In this document: piece after piece, positions 1-9,481 of the stretch
Layout: each line of letters begins with the position of its first letter
Numbering within the stretch: the stretch's first letter is position 1
Program-made: the position numbers and the translations under genes
From: an uncultured Cytophagales bacterium
GTDB lineage: Bacteria > Bacteroidota > Bacteroidia > Cytophagales > Thermoflexibacteraceae
DNA: 64,000 bases
Direction of reading: 5' to 3'
NCBI GenBank assembly: GCA_938039675.1
Contig: CALHUI010000004.1
Coordinates: 1-64,000, forward strand
The notes under the pieces: generated by a model
Told to the model about the DNA's origin: nothing
The model's database searches: none
The model's input: the letters and a program-made list of their open reading frames with translations, nothing else

Positions 1-1
1 C

Positions 2-157
2 AAAGTAAATGGCAGCGCAGCGGAAGCCATCGCCCAAATCAAAGCGAAGGGTTATCATCAGAAATATCTGCATCAAAACCGAGAAGTAGTGCTTATCGGC
101 TTGGGTTGTGCCGAAAAGGAAGTCAAGGAAATGCAAATTGAAGCGCTTACTGCCTAA
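2..157 (+). CDS. PD-(D/E)XK nuclease-superfamily protein, C-terminal end (partial)
   Basis: An open frame enters from the left edge and ends at TAA 155-157, giving 51 residues that begin KVNGSAAEAIAQIKAKGYHQ. The pattern 'A..QIK.KGY..KY......V.LIG' is typical of the C-terminus of the large Bacteroidota family of AAA-like proteins with a PD-(D/E)XK nuclease domain (DUF1703 type). The catalytic core and ATPase part lie outside the window, so function cannot be judged. Its stop overlaps the stop of the convergent gene to the right within the tetramer CTAA. Confidence 0.55.
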   Translation, partial: KVNGSAAEAIAQIKAKGYHQKYLHQNREVVLIGLGCAEKEVKEMQIEALTA

Positions 158-1548
158 TTGCGCTGCTGTTCAATGATGTGGCTGAGTAATTCATGGAAAA
201 ATGCGCCTTTGTGAGGCCCTACCCAATTCATTTCTCTCACTTCGGGGGCGTACTGCTCGTAATATTCATCGGGAGTGATGTAGCCAATATATCCCCCATT
301 GAAACTCATTACTACCAAATCCAGATTTTTAGCCGCAGCCTTTGCCATCAACTCGGCGGCAAACTCGCCCGAAATATCGCATGGAACGCCAATCAATAAT
401 ATCTTTCCCAGCCGCAGCACAGACAAATACAATCGCTGCTCACCAAAAAGCCATTTAAAAACAGTAGGGCGCACAACAATCGCGTCTGTAACTCGCAGTT
501 GAGGCTCACCTACTGAAATGGGAATCTGCCATGCGGCCATTGCTTGCAAACTATCTATTACCATGCTATCTAACAGCGAAATTGAACGTGCAGCAAGTTT
601 TTTACCTAAATCGCGGGCGAGGTCGTAGCTGTCCAATCCCCAATTATAGTTCGGTACGTGGCTGGCAACCATGCCCGAACCAAACAGGGCAAAATTTAAT
701 TTACCACTTTGTTCCAATGAATCGGTAAAATATCCGGGATAATCACGGCTGAGGTCGTGCAGGCGCGGATGTACGCAAATGGCATGTGCCTGATACGCCG
801 CCAAAAGCGCACTGCTGCCGTCGTTGCGCACCCAGCGGATGCAGCGCAAATATCCGTCTATGGTTGCCCGCTGCTTTTTGGAAAGGCGATTACTCATCAG
901 TTCGGGCGCATCGGTTTTGCCAAAGCCGATACCTGCCAAAGGTTGTGCGGTATTTTGCGCCTGCTTTAATGCATCCATGATTTTTCGGGCAATCATTTCT
1001 ACGATTTCCCGACGATAGCCCCCTGCCATCAACTTGCCAGCCAGTCTATCTGCCCAACCGCCTATACTGCTGTGTGTATGGGTAGCTGTTAGAAATAATT
1101 TTTCAAAAGCTATGCCCGTCTGCTGCTGTACATTTTCGTGTAGATAGTCAGCAACCGCAGGAGGGAATACCAACAAATCGGCACTGACGATGGCATACCA
1201 TTGCCCGCCGCTTTGCCAAGCTACTGCGTACACATAGACCGAATCGTGAATGCCCTCAAAATCGCCGCGACTGATGCCATAGCCTGCCATAGGAGCAGTT
1301 GCGGACGGTACAATGGAACGCCGTGCCCAACCGAGCCGAACATCTCCTGCCGATGCAACAGCCCAATCCGTGCGATTGATTGCCTGCACGGCATCCCTGT
1401 AAAAATCCTGTTCGGAATAGTGTCGCCTGTCTATCGGTGCAAAAAGCACAACTGCCAACAGCAGAATAGCCAACAACGCATATAGAACGCCGCGTAAAAG
1501 CTTATGTAGCAAAACAGAAAAGAAGATAATATCACCACAAAAATACAA
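154..1548 (-). CDS. membrane-anchored neutral/alkaline ceramidase-like protein
   Basis: The 464-residue protein has one N-terminal membrane segment (about residues 15-40, rich in Leu/Ala/Val), so it is probably anchored with its bulk outside the cytoplasm. The body resembles the N-terminal domain of neutral/alkaline non-lysosomal ceramidases: an early GYG motif, 'VSADLL', the metal-site-like 'TATHTHS' near residue 155, and a later HAICVHPRLHDLSRDYPG stretch with candidate metal ligands. It is shorter than full ceramidases (about 650-700 aa), so the C-terminal domain is missing, as in many bacterial homologues. Substrate is unknown. The start is the only in-frame Met before the membrane segment. 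Confidence 0.7.
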   Translation of the reverse strand: MYFCGDIIFFSVLLHKLLRGVLYALLAILLLAVVLFAPIDRRHYSEQDFYRDAVQAINRTDWAVASAGDVRLGWARRSIVPSATAPMAGYGISRGDFEGIHDSVYVYAVAWQSGGQWYAIVSADLLVFPPAVADYLHENVQQQTGIAFEKLFLTATHTHSSIGGWADRLAGKLMAGGYRREIVEMIARKIMDALKQAQNTAQPLAGIGFGKTDAPELMSNRLSKKQRATIDGYLRCIRWVRNDGSSALLAAYQAHAICVHPRLHDLSRDYPGYFTDSLEQSGKLNFALFGSGMVASHVPNYNWGLDSYDLARDLGKKLAARSISLLDSMVIDSLQAMAAWQIPISVGEPQLRVTDAIVVRPTVFKWLFGEQRLYLSVLRLGKILLIGVPCDISGEFAAELMAKAAAKNLDLVVMSFNGGYIGYITPDEYYEQYAPEVREMNWVGPHKGAFFHELLSHIIEQQRN

Positions 1549-1670
1549 AAGCAGAGCAAAGCCCTGCCTTTATACAAAATAACTTGACGATGAAGCGATT
1601 TATTAACGTCTCGCATCTATTATTCGCAATCACAGTGCCGACATTTGTAAGTCATTGATTTACAGCGACT

Positions 1671-1692
1671 AAATTTTTATCAATAAAAATTT
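1671..1692. repeat. AT-rich 10-bp palindrome
   Basis: Perfect inverted repeat AAATTTTTAT-CA-ATAAAAATTT in the 286-bp gap between the ceramidase-like gene and the RDD gene. The 2-nt centre is too short for a good RNA hairpin, so an operator-like DNA site is more plausible, but AT richness makes chance possible. Nothing else was recognised in this gap. Confidence 0.3.
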
Positions 1693-1834
1693 TCGTCTGT
1701 GCGATTGTTCATATTCAGCACAAAGGTTGTCCGCTAATGGACAGCAAACGGTTCCTGTCAATTTCTCGCAACGGTAATTTGCTTTTCCGTATGTTTTTTG
1801 CCAACTTCAAATTCCACTATTCACCCAACAAACT

Positions 1835-2218
1835 ATGCAATACCAATTAGCTACTCCCGGGCAGCGCTTTCTGGCAGCCCTGATTGACGGAATTATTATC
1901 TCCGTCGCTGTGCTTGCGGTCAGTTCTATCAGCTCAACCTTAGGCACATTGGTAAATCTGCTGGGGCTTGTTTATCAACTCACCAAGGACGCTATCCCGC
2001 AGCTTGGGGGGCAGAGCATCGGCAAAAAAGCCATGAAAATTAAGGTCGTGAAAGAAGATACAGGCGAAATGATTACCGGCGACTGGGGAGCAAGTATCAT
2101 TCGCTATGTTTCTCTGTTGATTCCGTTTTTTAACATCGTAGATGCACTCATGGTATTTTCAAGCGACCACCGCCGCTTTGGCGACAAGTGGGCAAAAACC
2201 GTAGTCGTGCAAGAGTAG
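1835..2218 (+). CDS. RDD family membrane protein
   Basis: The 127-residue protein starts with the classic RDD layout: 'ATPGQRFLAALIDGIII', where the R...D pair opens the first membrane segment. It continues with a second hydrophobic stretch, 'GGQSIGKKAMKIKVV' (the G.S.GK...G...V motif of the family) and a final hydrophobic segment ending in 'DHRRFGDKWAKTVVV'. Length and topology fit a minimal RDD domain with about three membrane segments. The family is linked to small-molecule or ion transport, but no specific substrate can be inferred. Monocistronic: a terminator follows. Confidence 0.85.
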   Translation: MQYQLATPGQRFLAALIDGIIISVAVLAVSSISSTLGTLVNLLGLVYQLTKDAIPQLGGQSIGKKAMKIKVVKEDTGEMITGDWGASIIRYVSLLIPFFNIVDALMVFSSDHRRFGDKWAKTVVVQE

Positions 2219-2278
2219 AAAAGATTGATTCACATCGTGGGGATATTTTGACATCTTAATAATTTGTGTAGATTAGTT

Positions 2279-2308
2279 GCCGATTGAGTTTTTTAATCGG
2301 CTTTTTTT
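2279..2308 (+). terminator. intrinsic terminator after the RDD gene
   Basis: Stem GCCGATT / AATCGGC (7 bp, 9-nt loop) followed by seven T residues. It separates the RDD gene from the TonB receptor, so the receptor needs its own promoter. Confidence 0.8.
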
Positions 2309-2335
2309 GTACTCATCTCAACCCCATCAACTTTT

Positions 2336-4906
2336 ATGCGCAAACTTTTACTCATCATTGGTTGCGCGGTAGGCTGTTTGATGCAAGCCTATGCGCAGGA
2401 ACTCAAAGGGAAAGTCGTCGGAACGGGCAATGAGCCGCTGCCGGGTGTTTATGTCAGCGTGCTGGATGCCAACAAAAACACCGTTACCAATTCGGAAGGC
2501 ATTTACAGCCTGACGCTCAAACCGGGCAACTATCGCGTGCGGTTTAGTTTTGTGGGCTATGCCGTGCAAATTCGCGAAGTAAGCGTCGGGCAGGAAGGCG
2601 CAACGCTGGATGTTACGATGGAAGAAGACGTAACCAAGCTTGCCGAATTGGAAATTGTAGGTACGCGCAGCCTGAACCGCACCGTTACGGAAACCCCCGC
2701 CCCCGTGGATGTGATTGACATCAGCACAATTACCGCCAAAACCGGACAGCTGGACATCAACCAACTGCTGCAATTTGTAGCCCCCTCGTTCAACTCTAAC
2801 CGCCAAACAGGTTCGGACGGCACCGACCACGTAGACCCTGCCTCGCTGCGCGGACTTGGCCCCGACCAAACATTGGTACTCATCAATGGTAAGCGCCGCC
2901 ATCAGTCCTCTTTAGTGAACATCTACGGCACGCGCGGGCGCGGCAACACAGGCACAGACTTAAACACCATCCCTGCCGCTGCCATTGAACGCATTGAAAT
3001 CCTGCGCGACGGTGCGGCGGCGCAATACGGCTCGGATGCCATTGCAGGGGTTATCAATATCGTATTGAAACAGTCCACCAATGAACTCACCGTTAATGCC
3101 AACGCAGGAATGCATCAGGCGCAATATCGCTTTGATGACAAAAATTTTGACGGATTAAACTATAACATAAACGCCAACTACGGCTTTACCGTCGGGCAAA
3201 AAGGTTTTGTGAACCTGACAGGCGATTTTAATTTCCGCGACCATACAAACCGCGCCAACACCAACCCCGACGACTTGGCACGCCGCGAATACGGCGACCC
3301 GCGTGTGCGCAATGCCTCTCTTTACCTGAACGCTCGCCTGCCCGCCGGTGCTAAAAGCTACTTATATGCCTTCGGCGGAACAAACCTGCGCAAGGGCGAA
3401 GCCTACGCATGGACGCGCTTTGCCGACAGCGAACGCAACATCCCTTCCATTTACCCCAACGGCTTTGACCCTATTATCGGGGCAGACATTACCGACCACG
3501 GTTACACTCTGGGTTTCCGCACCCTTGCCAAAGAATGGGACATTGACCTGTTTGCCACCTACGGACATAACCGATTTATGTATTCGGTCAGCAATACGCT
3601 GAACCGCTCTATGGGAACGGCTACCCCTCGCAACTTTGACGCAGGCGGCTTTGGGCTGGGGCAGTTTAACAGCGGCATAAAATTCAACCGCTATTTCAAA
3701 AATACGTTCAAAGGTTTGAACGTAGCCTTCGGCTCGGAATTTCGCGCCGAAAACTACAATATTGTTGCAGGTCAGCGCGAGTCGTGGGACAACTATGACC
3801 CGCGTTTCCCGGGCGGCTCGCAGGGCTTCCCCGGTTTCCGACCTTCGGATGAAATTCAGGCAAACCGCACCAACATCGGCTTGTTTGCCGATGCAGAAGC
3901 CGACATTACGCGCTCGTTTATGATTGGGGCTGCTTTGCGCTTTGAAAATTATAGCGACTTTGGCAGCACGTTGAACGGGAAAATTGCTTCGCGCCTTGCC
4001 TTAGGCGAAAAAGTCGCCATTCGCGGTACATTGAGTACGGGCTTCCGTGCACCTTCGCTGCCTCAGATTTATTTCAACTCTACTGTTACCAACTTCGTTA
4101 ATGCGCAACCTGTTGAGGTGCTGATTGCCCGCAACAACAGCCCCGTAACGCAGGCACTGGGCATTCCGCCACTGAAACAGGAAACTTCGCTTAATGGCAG
4201 CTTAGGGCTGACTTTTACCCCGCTCAACAACCTGACCTTTACAGTGGACGGCTACTACGTGAAAATTGATAACCGCGTAGTACTGACGGGTCAGTTCGGC
4301 GATGATGACCCCGACATCGGGCAAGAACTGCAACGCCTGCGCGTTGGTCAAGCACAATTCTTTACCAATGCCATCAGCACCACCACGCGCGGCTTGGACG
4401 TGGTGGCAGCATACAACGCCAACATCGGCAAAGGCAAACTGATTTCCACGCTTGCCATGAACTTCAACAACCTGACCATTGATGAAGTGAAAACAAGCCC
4501 GCGCTTGGCAGGCAAAGAAGACATCTATTTTGACCTGCGCGAACGCTATTTTGCCAAAGCCGCTGCCCCTGTTTCAAAAATCAACCTGACTTTTGACTAT
4601 ACGGTAGAAAAATTCAGTGCCTTGCTGCGATTCGTTCGCTTCGGCGAAGTAGTACTTGCCAATTGGGACTATGACGAAAACACACTTGACGTATATTCAC
4701 CCAAAGTAACTACCGACGTAGGATTGCGCTACACGTTCAACCAGCAAATAGCACTTGCCATTGGTGCAAATAACGTTTTCAACGTCTATCCAGACCGTTC
4801 GCTGCCCAGCCTGACCGAATCGGGCGGTGCTTGGGACCCCGTGCAAATGGGCAACAATGGCGCGTTCTATTATGCACGCCTTAACATGCGCATAGGCAAA
4901 AAATAG
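2336..4906 (+). CDS. TonB-dependent receptor with carboxypeptidase-regulatory-like N-domain
   Basis: An 856-aa outer-membrane active transporter. It begins with a signal peptide (MRKLLLIIGCAVGCLMQAYA, cleavage after AYA), then a beta-sandwich CarboxypepD_reg-like domain (about 22-105), a plug domain (about 115-245; 'LRGLGPDQTLVLINGKRRH' and 'IERIEILRDGAAAQYGSDAIAGVINIV' are textbook plug motifs), and a C-terminal 22-strand barrel ending 'YYARLNMRIGKK'. No SusD partner lies nearby, so it is not a standard glycan-uptake pair. Substrate cannot be assigned. It is monocistronic, with terminators on both sides. Confidence 0.93.
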   Translation: MRKLLLIIGCAVGCLMQAYAQELKGKVVGTGNEPLPGVYVSVLDANKNTVTNSEGIYSLTLKPGNYRVRFSFVGYAVQIREVSVGQEGATLDVTMEEDVTKLAELEIVGTRSLNRTVTETPAPVDVIDISTITAKTGQLDINQLLQFVAPSFNSNRQTGSDGTDHVDPASLRGLGPDQTLVLINGKRRHQSSLVNIYGTRGRGNTGTDLNTIPAAAIERIEILRDGAAAQYGSDAIAGVINIVLKQSTNELTVNANAGMHQAQYRFDDKNFDGLNYNINANYGFTVGQKGFVNLTGDFNFRDHTNRANTNPDDLARREYGDPRVRNASLYLNARLPAGAKSYLYAFGGTNLRKGEAYAWTRFADSERNIPSIYPNGFDPIIGADITDHGYTLGFRTLAKEWDIDLFATYGHNRFMYSVSNTLNRSMGTATPRNFDAGGFGLGQFNSGIKFNRYFKNTFKGLNVAFGSEFRAENYNIVAGQRESWDNYDPRFPGGSQGFPGFRPSDEIQANRTNIGLFADAEADITRSFMIGAALRFENYSDFGSTLNGKIASRLALGEKVAIRGTLSTGFRAPSLPQIYFNSTVTNFVNAQPVEVLIARNNSPVTQALGIPPLKQETSLNGSLGLTFTPLNNLTFTVDGYYVKIDNRVVLTGQFGDDDPDIGQELQRLRVGQAQFFTNAISTTTRGLDVVAAYNANIGKGKLISTLAMNFNNLTIDEVKTSPRLAGKEDIYFDLRERYFAKAAAPVSKINLTFDYTVEKFSALLRFVRFGEVVLANWDYDENTLDVYSPKVTTDVGLRYTFNQQIALAIGANNVFNVYPDRSLPSLTESGGAWDPVQMGNNGAFYYARLNMRIGKK

Positions 4907-4933
4907 AAAAGCAGGCGCACAAAGTTTAATTCC

Positions 4934-4977
4934 AAGGACACAAGCGCACAACAAGAGCCTTGTGTCCTTTTGATTTT
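4934..4977 (+). terminator. intrinsic terminator after the TonB receptor
   Basis: Perfect 11-bp stem AAGGACACAAG / CTTGTGTCCTT with a 14-nt loop and a T-rich tail (TTGATTTT). It sits between the convergent TonB receptor and the phosphorylase gene. Confidence 0.75.
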
Positions 4978-5024
4978 AAGCATATGGAAACATCAATTAC
5001 TTACATCAACAAAGCTATTTGTTT

Positions 5025-6704
5025 TTACTGCTGATACATCAAACGGTAATACTCGTCTGCCATGCGGTCGGAGTCAAAACGCGGCGTAACATCCCTCATG
5101 CTTTGCTTCATTATTTTCAGCCATTGTTCGGGTTGGTTGTAATAAATCGGAATAATCTGCTGCGTCAGAATTTTCATTAGATTATCGTGGTCAATGACAT
5201 CCTGCTCGGGGTTGGTACAGCGCGAGTCGGTAGGCGGAATAATGAACGCATTCACACCATCTACGGCAAATTCGGGAATCCAACCGTCGGAGATGGAAAA
5301 ATTGATGGCTCCATTCATGGCAGCGGTCATGCCACTGGTGCCGGAGGCTTCGCGGGTGCGGCGCGGCGTATTCAACCAAACATCCGCACCATTTTTCAAC
5401 AGCTGAGAAAGATACAGTTCGTAGCCCGTTAGCACGGCACAATTGGGCAGCATGCGCGATAAATCTACCAGATAGTTGAAAGTATTAATTGCGTTGTGGT
5501 CGCCTGGGTAGGGCTTGCCTGCCCAAATTATTTGAATCGGGTGGTTTTGGTCGCGGAGGATTCGCTCAAAGTAGCCTAAGTCACGCAAAATCAGGTCTGC
5601 CCGTTTGTAGCCTGCAAAACGTCGCGCCCATACAATTGTCAAGATATCGGGAGAAAACAAATTACCGGTTTGGTCGGCAACTACGCGGAAAAGTTCTGCC
5701 TTCATTTGTTTTTTGCGGGCAATCAATGCGCGGTCATCGTCATTTTCCAATGCCTTTTGCAATTCGGCATCTGCCCAATAACGCTTGTTTTGCGCATTGG
5801 TGATGGAGATAATCGGACAGATGTCGTCATCGTGTCCCCACATTTGGTTGCTCACCACGCCGTGCAGTTTGGAAACCGCATTGGCTTTGCGCGATAAGTG
5901 CAGAGCTGCCAGTGTATAGTCCAGCACAGGGCTTCCTTCTTGCCCGCTGATGCGCATGGCTTCATCTGTGTCAATGCCGTAAAAGAAATTCATTACCTGC
6001 ATCAGATGCGTTTCGTGGGTTTCATTACCCGCCTTTTCAGGCGTATGTGTGGTAAAAACTAAACGTTTACGCACCTCCTCAATATTGCGGTGGTGTTGTT
6101 TGTAGAGGTAGTAGGCCAATGGCAGAGCATGCCCTTCATTCATGTGGTACACATCTACACCGCCAAGCGCTTCCAGCACTTTTGCCCCTGCAATCCCCAA
6201 AACCATGCTTTGTGCCACGCGGGTCAGTTCGTTGTCGTCGTAGAGTCGTTCGGTAATAGTACGCGAGAGGTAATCATTTTCGGGAATATCAGTTGTCAGA
6301 AAATAAATCGGAACTGTGCCAAAAGTTTCCGGACGCAGGCAATAGGCTTTCACATACACGTGTGCATGGGTAATCTTCAAACCTACTTTAATGCCTGTAT
6401 CTTCCAGAAAACTGTAATACTTCTCCTGAAATAACACATTCATGTGTCCGTTTTCCTGACGGGTTTGGTCATAGTAGCCGCGCTTCCAGAGGATGCCGAT
6501 GCCAACCATGTTCTGCCGCAGGTCGTAGGCACTGCGCATGTGCGAACCCGCCAGAAAGCCCAAGCCGCCCGAATAGGTTTTCAGGCATTGGTCAATGGCA
6601 AATTCCATGGAAAAATAAGCTACTCTTTGCTTGTACTTCGAATCGGGGGTGTACGGATGTCGCCAGTGGCTATATTGAGCAATTTCAGGCAGTGTATGAA
6701 TCAT
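5025..6704 (-). CDS. glgP: alpha-glucan family phosphorylase homologue (GT35-like) with altered PLP-lysine site
   Basis: The protein resembles the short alpha-glucan phosphorylase family (TIGR02094 type): 'VAYFSMEFAIDQCLKTYSGGLGFLAGSHMRSA' at the N-terminus, 'HMNEGHA' mid-protein, and 'RTREASGTSGMTAAMNGAINFS' near the C-terminus. GT35 phosphorylases carry the PLP-binding Lys in GT(G/S)xMK; here the Lys position is Thr (codon at 5325-5327), so canonical PLP phosphorolysis is doubtful. The likely start is the Met of MIHTLPEI (559 aa). The ORF track extends to 6752 with an extra Cys-containing 16 residues that look non-homologous. No other glycogen genes are nearby. It may be a divergent glucan-active enzyme. 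Confidence 0.8.
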   Translation of the reverse strand: MIHTLPEIAQYSHWRHPYTPDSKYKQRVAYFSMEFAIDQCLKTYSGGLGFLAGSHMRSAYDLRQNMVGIGILWKRGYYDQTRQENGHMNVLFQEKYYSFLEDTGIKVGLKITHAHVYVKAYCLRPETFGTVPIYFLTTDIPENDYLSRTITERLYDDNELTRVAQSMVLGIAGAKVLEALGGVDVYHMNEGHALPLAYYLYKQHHRNIEEVRKRLVFTTHTPEKAGNETHETHLMQVMNFFYGIDTDEAMRISGQEGSPVLDYTLAALHLSRKANAVSKLHGVVSNQMWGHDDDICPIISITNAQNKRYWADAELQKALENDDDRALIARKKQMKAELFRVVADQTGNLFSPDILTIVWARRFAGYKRADLILRDLGYFERILRDQNHPIQIIWAGKPYPGDHNAINTFNYLVDLSRMLPNCAVLTGYELYLSQLLKNGADVWLNTPRRTREASGTSGMTAAMNGAINFSISDGWIPEFAVDGVNAFIIPPTDSRCTNPEQDVIDHDNLMKILTQQIIPIYYNQPEQWLKIMKQSMRDVTPRFDSDRMADEYYRLMYQQ

Positions 6705-6920
6705 AACAGGAGATTTCTGGCAAATATGGCAAATTTTTTCCGATGCTGCCAAAATACAGGCAACGGAGATATATATCCTGTGCGATAGATAAATGCCTGC
6801 TCATTCCCCAAATGATGACTCAAATCATTGTTTGAGGCGGTGAATTGTTAGAACTTGCGCCTATGAACCGACAAACAAACTTTTCATTCCTTAGGAATCA
6901 GCACACCAATACTACTGCCG

Positions 6921-9365
6921 ATGGAACCTCTTTCACTTGAACCCAAAAAAGCGACGGCAACTGCCGAAAAGGAATCCTGCTACCACTGCGGAGAGACTTG
7001 CGAAGCCGCCCCCATCGTTATAGATGAACACCCTTTCTGCTGCCAAGGCTGCGCAACAGTGTATGAACTGCTGCGCGATAACGAAATGTGCCAATACTAC
7101 GACATCGCCAACAAGCCCGGTGCCAACGGCAGGCAGCGCAATAAACAGACCTATCAGTTTCTGGACGATGAAAAAGTAGCTGCGCAACTGTTGGACTTTG
7201 CCGAAGGAACAACTGCCAAGGTGCGGTTCTTTGTACCGGCGATTCACTGCGCATCCTGCATATGGTTGTTGGAAAATCTGCAACGATTGGATGCAGGCGT
7301 ACTGCAATCGCGCGTCAATTTTATGAAACGCGAGGTTTCCGTAACCTTTAACCGCGAGCAAACCTCGCTGCGACAAGTTACCGAGCTGCTGGCCTCGCTC
7401 AACTATCCGCCGCTGATTACGTTGGAAGATTCGGACAAACAGCAAAAACCAACGACTGACCGCAGCCTGATTTACAAGGCAGGAGTTGCATTTTTCTGTT
7501 TCGGCAATATGATGCTCATCAGCCTGCCCGAATATCTCACCTTTGGCGACTATGTTGAGCAAAATTTTCGGCAGTTTTTCGGTTATTTAAACATTTTACT
7601 GGCACTGCCCGTGCTGCTCTACTGTTCGCAGGATTATTTTATCTCTTCATGGCACGCCTTCCGTCAGCGACAGATGAACATAGACGTGCCCATTACGCTG
7701 GGCATTGTCTGCCTGTTTGGTGTCAGCACTTGGGAAATTTTGAGCGGTACGGGTGTGGGCTATATGGATTCGCTGGGCGGGCTGCTCTTTTTCTTGCTCA
7801 CAGGACGACTTTTTCAGCAAAAAACCTATCAGGCGCTGTCTTTTGAACGCGACTACAAATCTTACTTCCCCATTTCCATCACCCTGAAAAAAGATGACGC
7901 AGAGCAGTTTGTGCAGGTCGGCGAACTGAAAAAAGGCGACCGCATTGTGGTACGTCATCAGGAACTCATACCTGCCGATGCTATTTTGCGCATCGGCGAA
8001 GGACTGATTGATTACAGCTTTGTAACAGGTGAAGCCGAGCCCGTTGTCAAAAAGGAAAACGAACTTATTTATGCAGGCGGCAGGCAAGTTGGCGGGGCCA
8101 TTGAATTGGAAGTAGTCAAAGATTTTTCGCAAAGCTACCTGACACAACTTTGGAACAACGAAATTTTCTCCAAAAACCGCCATACGCGCATCCAACAAGT
8201 AACCGACCGATTTAGCAAAACTTTCACTACCAACGTGTTAGTGGTTGCTTTTGCGGCTGCATTGTACTGGCTGCCGCAAGATACTACCACCGCTTTGCGT
8301 GCATTTACCTCCGTCTTGATTATCGCTTGCCCCTGTGCCATTGCGCTGGCTGCCCCCTATGCGCTGGGAACGGCTTTGCGCTACTTTGGCAGGCATCAGT
8401 TCTACCTGAAAAATACGCAGGTGATAGAGCAATTAGCCGCTGCTGATACGCTCGTATTTGACAAAACAGGTACACTGACCAATACGCAGGAAGCAGAGGT
8501 AACGTGGGAAGGTTCTCCGCTTTCGGAGGATGAACAGGCACAAATAGCCGCATTGGCTGCCCAATCCACACACCCGTTGAGCAAGGCTATCGCCCGCTTT
8601 TTGGGCAACAAACAGCTCATCGCTTTACAATCCGTGCAGGAGTATGCAGGCAAAGGCATAGAAGGCTATTTTGGCAACCATTTGTTGCGAATCGGTTCGG
8701 CGGCATTTGCGGGTGCGGCAGCCGAAAGCGCCGATATGCGTTCGGGAGTGCATGTCTCGTTCAATGAAACCCTTCGCGGCAAATTCATTGTTCAAAACCG
8801 ATTCCGCGAAGATTTGGCCGACATGCTGGCGCAGGTAGTCCCCCATTACAAAGTAGCAGTACTTTCCGGCGACGGCGAACAAGAGCGCCCGCGTTTGGAA
8901 AAACTCTTTGCACAAGTGCAAAAACAGCACCAACGGGAAGTCCCGATGTTGTTCCACCAAAGCCCGCACGATAAACTGGCTTTTCTGAAATCTTTGCAGG
9001 AGGCAGGCAATCATCCGGTGATGCTTGGCGATGGGCTCAACGATGCCGGAGCGTTGCGACAAGCCGATGTGGGCGTTGCGCTGGCAGAAGACGTGCTGGC
9101 ATTTTCTCCCGCCTCCGACGGCATTCTGGATGCTCGTGCTTTCCCGAAACTGCCTCATTTTCTGCATTTTTCCAAACAGGCAGTTTGGGTAGTGAAGGCA
9201 TGCTTTGCCCTTTCACTGTGCTACAATGCCATCGGGTTGAGTTTTGCCGTGCGCGGCGACCTCTCGCCTGTAATTGCCGCTATCCTCATGCCGCTGAGTT
9301 CTGTTTCGGTAGTAGCGTTTGCTACGCTGATGACCCGCTACAAAGCCTCGCAACTGCTGCGGTAA
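6921..9365 (+). CDS. ccoI: heavy-metal P-type ATPase, CcoI/FixI type (copper export for cytochrome oxidase assembly)
   Basis: An 814-aa P1B-type ATPase. The N-terminus has a Cys-rich metal-binding domain (CYHCGETC...FCCQGC, about residues 18-48), followed by an HMA-like domain with 'CASCIWLLE' (about 112). The core shows the CPC transport motif in 'IIACPCAIAL' (about 470), phosphorylation site DKTGTLT (about 513), an HP locus 'THPLSKAI', and the hinge GDGLND (about 702). The double Cys-rich N-terminus is characteristic of CcoI/FixI, which delivers copper to cbb3 oxidase. No ccoS or ccoNOP genes follow in this window, so the gene is separated from its usual partners. Confidence 0.9.
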   Translation: MEPLSLEPKKATATAEKESCYHCGETCEAAPIVIDEHPFCCQGCATVYELLRDNEMCQYYDIANKPGANGRQRNKQTYQFLDDEKVAAQLLDFAEGTTAKVRFFVPAIHCASCIWLLENLQRLDAGVLQSRVNFMKREVSVTFNREQTSLRQVTELLASLNYPPLITLEDSDKQQKPTTDRSLIYKAGVAFFCFGNMMLISLPEYLTFGDYVEQNFRQFFGYLNILLALPVLLYCSQDYFISSWHAFRQRQMNIDVPITLGIVCLFGVSTWEILSGTGVGYMDSLGGLLFFLLTGRLFQQKTYQALSFERDYKSYFPISITLKKDDAEQFVQVGELKKGDRIVVRHQELIPADAILRIGEGLIDYSFVTGEAEPVVKKENELIYAGGRQVGGAIELEVVKDFSQSYLTQLWNNEIFSKNRHTRIQQVTDRFSKTFTTNVLVVAFAAALYWLPQDTTTALRAFTSVLIIACPCAIALAAPYALGTALRYFGRHQFYLKNTQVIEQLAAADTLVFDKTGTLTNTQEAEVTWEGSPLSEDEQAQIAALAAQSTHPLSKAIARFLGNKQLIALQSVQEYAGKGIEGYFGNHLLRIGSAAFAGAAAESADMRSGVHVSFNETLRGKFIVQNRFREDLADMLAQVVPHYKVAVLSGDGEQERPRLEKLFAQVQKQHQREVPMLFHQSPHDKLAFLKSLQEAGNHPVMLGDGLNDAGALRQADVGVALAEDVLAFSPASDGILDARAFPKLPHFLHFSKQAVWVVKACFALSLCYNAIGLSFAVRGDLSPVIAAILMPLSSVSVVAFATLMTRYKASQLLR

Positions 9366-9481
9366 AAAGACTGCAAATCACGGATTTAAGGATTGCGAAA
9401 AGTTCAAACTATCTTTCAATACCGCAATTTGAAGGTAGAGCCAAAGCAAGCGTTTGGCATTTTTGCACTAACTTAGCATTG

